DNA of 64,000 bases from Citrobacter sp. Awk 4 (lineage in GTDB: Bacteria > Pseudomonadota > Gammaproteobacteria > Enterobacterales > Enterobacteriaceae), in the NCBI RefSeq assembly GCF_028069725.1, contig NZ_JANEWG010000019.1:18298-82297 (forward strand), given 5' to 3'. The notes below the pieces were generated by a model. That model was given only the letters and a program-made list of their open reading frames with translations, was not told the origin of the DNA and ran no database searches. Numbering within the stretch: position 1 is the first letter of the stretch; every line of letters begins with the position of its first letter. A program made the translations under genes and the position numbers. This document shows, piece after piece, positions 63,001 to 64,000 of this stretch.

Positions 63001-64000
63001 TTAGATATTTTCTAACTCTCGCGCCCAGTAAAAGGGTAAAACTTTCCTGAATTTTCGGTCGCCAAACCGCTTGTCCACAACCCATTCTTCGTCCTGGCTC
63101 TTCTTAAACAACAGCTCCCCCAGATCTGAGACACCGAAGAATGTACCATGAGTAAATTCGCTGTAATTCGGCGCACCGTAATAATGTAACTGCAAGTCTG
63201 GTCTGGGGGCGACGTCATAGTGATCAGAGTTTTGGGGGGCAGCTTTATTTTTCTTTAATGGCATAATGGTAAAAACATTATAATCTAAATCGACAAATGT
63301 GTACCCAGATGAATAAAGGTCGACGGCTCGATAGGTACTATGAAACATATAAGGATGATTTGCGTCTAATTCTTTAAGTGTTTCCCCATCACGTCCACAC
63401 ATCAATCTGTAACTTGAAATAATACAAAGCTCTCTGCTTGTTACTACAAGGTCGCTAATCTCATTTATATTCTCTTGGGGGATTTTTTTATATGAGGAAA
63501 TAAATTTGTAACCTCTTTCCGATTCATTGATCTCAGTCCACTCTCTCGTATATTCATATCTGGACACTGAACCATTTTTCATAAAAACTAGTAACTCCCC
63601 CGCATATATCGTGGCTCCTGTAACTTCCTTATCGAAGCTTGCGAGCTTATACTCATTTTTCCCGTCATAAAATGTGATTGTATTATTGGCGTCGATTAAT
63701 ACTACGCCTCGCCGAATCCCGAAAGGTGGACTATTAAATCGGTTTGCAAGGTCAAAGATAATGTGCTTCCTGAGCTGTTTTTTTAGCTTTTCTTCTGACG
63801 TGTTTGCATAAACTAGTGACAAAAAGGAAAGTGCATCCTTACTAGCACTCTGTCGCTCCATACTGGCTTCGCACTGTAGTTTTGAATCTCCTTCCCAAAA
63901 ACCATGAGAGCATTCGATGTGAACGCTGCCATGTGCATGTCCTGCTTCGTGAATAATAATATATGCTACATAAAACAGTTCATTATTGACGATGTCAGCG
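63001..64000 (-). CDS. Zincin-like protein with beta-rich C-terminus (5' end outside window)
   Basis: The frame stays open to the right edge of the window, so the true start lies outside; the ATG at 63861 is internal. Upstream of that ATG the frame reads LFYVAYIIIHEAGHAHGSVH, a full HExxHxxGxxH zinc-protease motif preceded by a hydrophobic helix. Cys residues and the acidic segment WEGDSKLQCEASM follow. The last about 260 residues repeat beta-strand-like blocks such as GVVLIDANNTITFYDG, GELLVFMKNGSVSRYEY and FFGVSDLGELLFK, suggesting a beta-propeller-like fold. The DNA is visibly AT rich compared with the core. Active peptidase function is inferred from the motif only. Confidence 0.75.
   Translation of the reverse strand, partial: ADIVNNELFYVAYIIIHEAGHAHGSVHIECSHGFWEGDSKLQCEASMERQSASKDALSFLSLVYANTSEEKLKKQLRKHIIFDLANRFNSPPFGIRRGVVLIDANNTITFYDGKNEYKLASFDKEVTGATIYAGELLVFMKNGSVSRYEYTREWTEINESERGYKFISSYKKIPQENINEISDLVVTSRELCIISSYRLMCGRDGETLKELDANHPYMFHSTYRAVDLYSSGYTFVDLDYNVFTIMPLKKNKAAPQNSDHYDVAPRPDLQLHYYGAPNYSEFTHGTFFGVSDLGELLFKKSQDEEWVVDKRFGDRKFRKVLPFYWARELENI

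Overview
The window reads as the core chromosome of an enteric gammaproteobacterium of the Escherichia/Salmonella/Citrobacter group. Almost every gene up to about 53.7 kb is a close relative of an E. coli K-12 gene, often of identical length and with recognisable operators. A Citrobacter species is my best guess, but that rests on memory of protein sequences and not on a search. I see no rRNA, tRNA, insertion sequence, prophage or CRISPR array.

Layout. (1) 1-6.9 kb: the end of pyrC, then yceB, mdtH, rimJ, yceH, yceM and the lipid II flippase murJ. (2) 6.9-18.5 kb: a complete flg flagellar cluster. flgN-flgM-flgA run leftwards and flgB to flgL rightwards, with an FlhDC box between flgA and flgB and sigma-28 promoters before flgM and flgK. 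(3) 18.6-23.5 kb: RNase E (rne) with its long leader, and the pseudouridine synthase rluC. (4) 23.5-35.2 kb: yceF, yceD, rpmF, the fatty-acid/phospholipid cluster plsX-fabH-fabD-fabG-acpP-fabF, and pabC-mltG-tmk-holB-ycfH. (5) 35.2-36.95 kb: the glucose transporter ptsG with CRP, Mlc and SgrS sites. (6) 37.1-53.5 kb: lpxM, pykA, hexR, the Entner-Doudoroff block zwf-edd-eda, purT, yebG, yebF, yebE, ptrB, exoX, yobB, holE and the copper-related yobA-yebZ-yebY, then the small RNA pair sdsR/ryeA.

The step from block 5 to block 6 is a synteny break. In E. coli K-12 ptsG lies near minute 25 and lpxM near minute 42, on opposite sides of the terminus, and the lpxM-to-yebY block here runs opposite to its K-12 orientation. 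This fits a terminus-spanning inversion with one breakpoint in the roughly 130 bp between the ptsG terminator and the lpxM start.

From 53.7 kb rightwards the content is accessory. Directly after sdsR, where K-12 has pphA, there is a leftward five-gene ABC importer of the peptide/nickel (family 5) type. It is followed by two tandem exported DUF1254/DUF1214 proteins. The AT-rich right edge holds a poorly known leftward cluster. Its first gene runs off the window and encodes a complete HExxHxxGxxH zinc-protease motif followed by a beta-strand-rich C-terminal half. Then come a 154-residue protein of unknown function and a small gene that overlaps it and appears broken by a one-base frameshift in an A-run. 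That edge cluster is the part of the window most likely to be undescribed.
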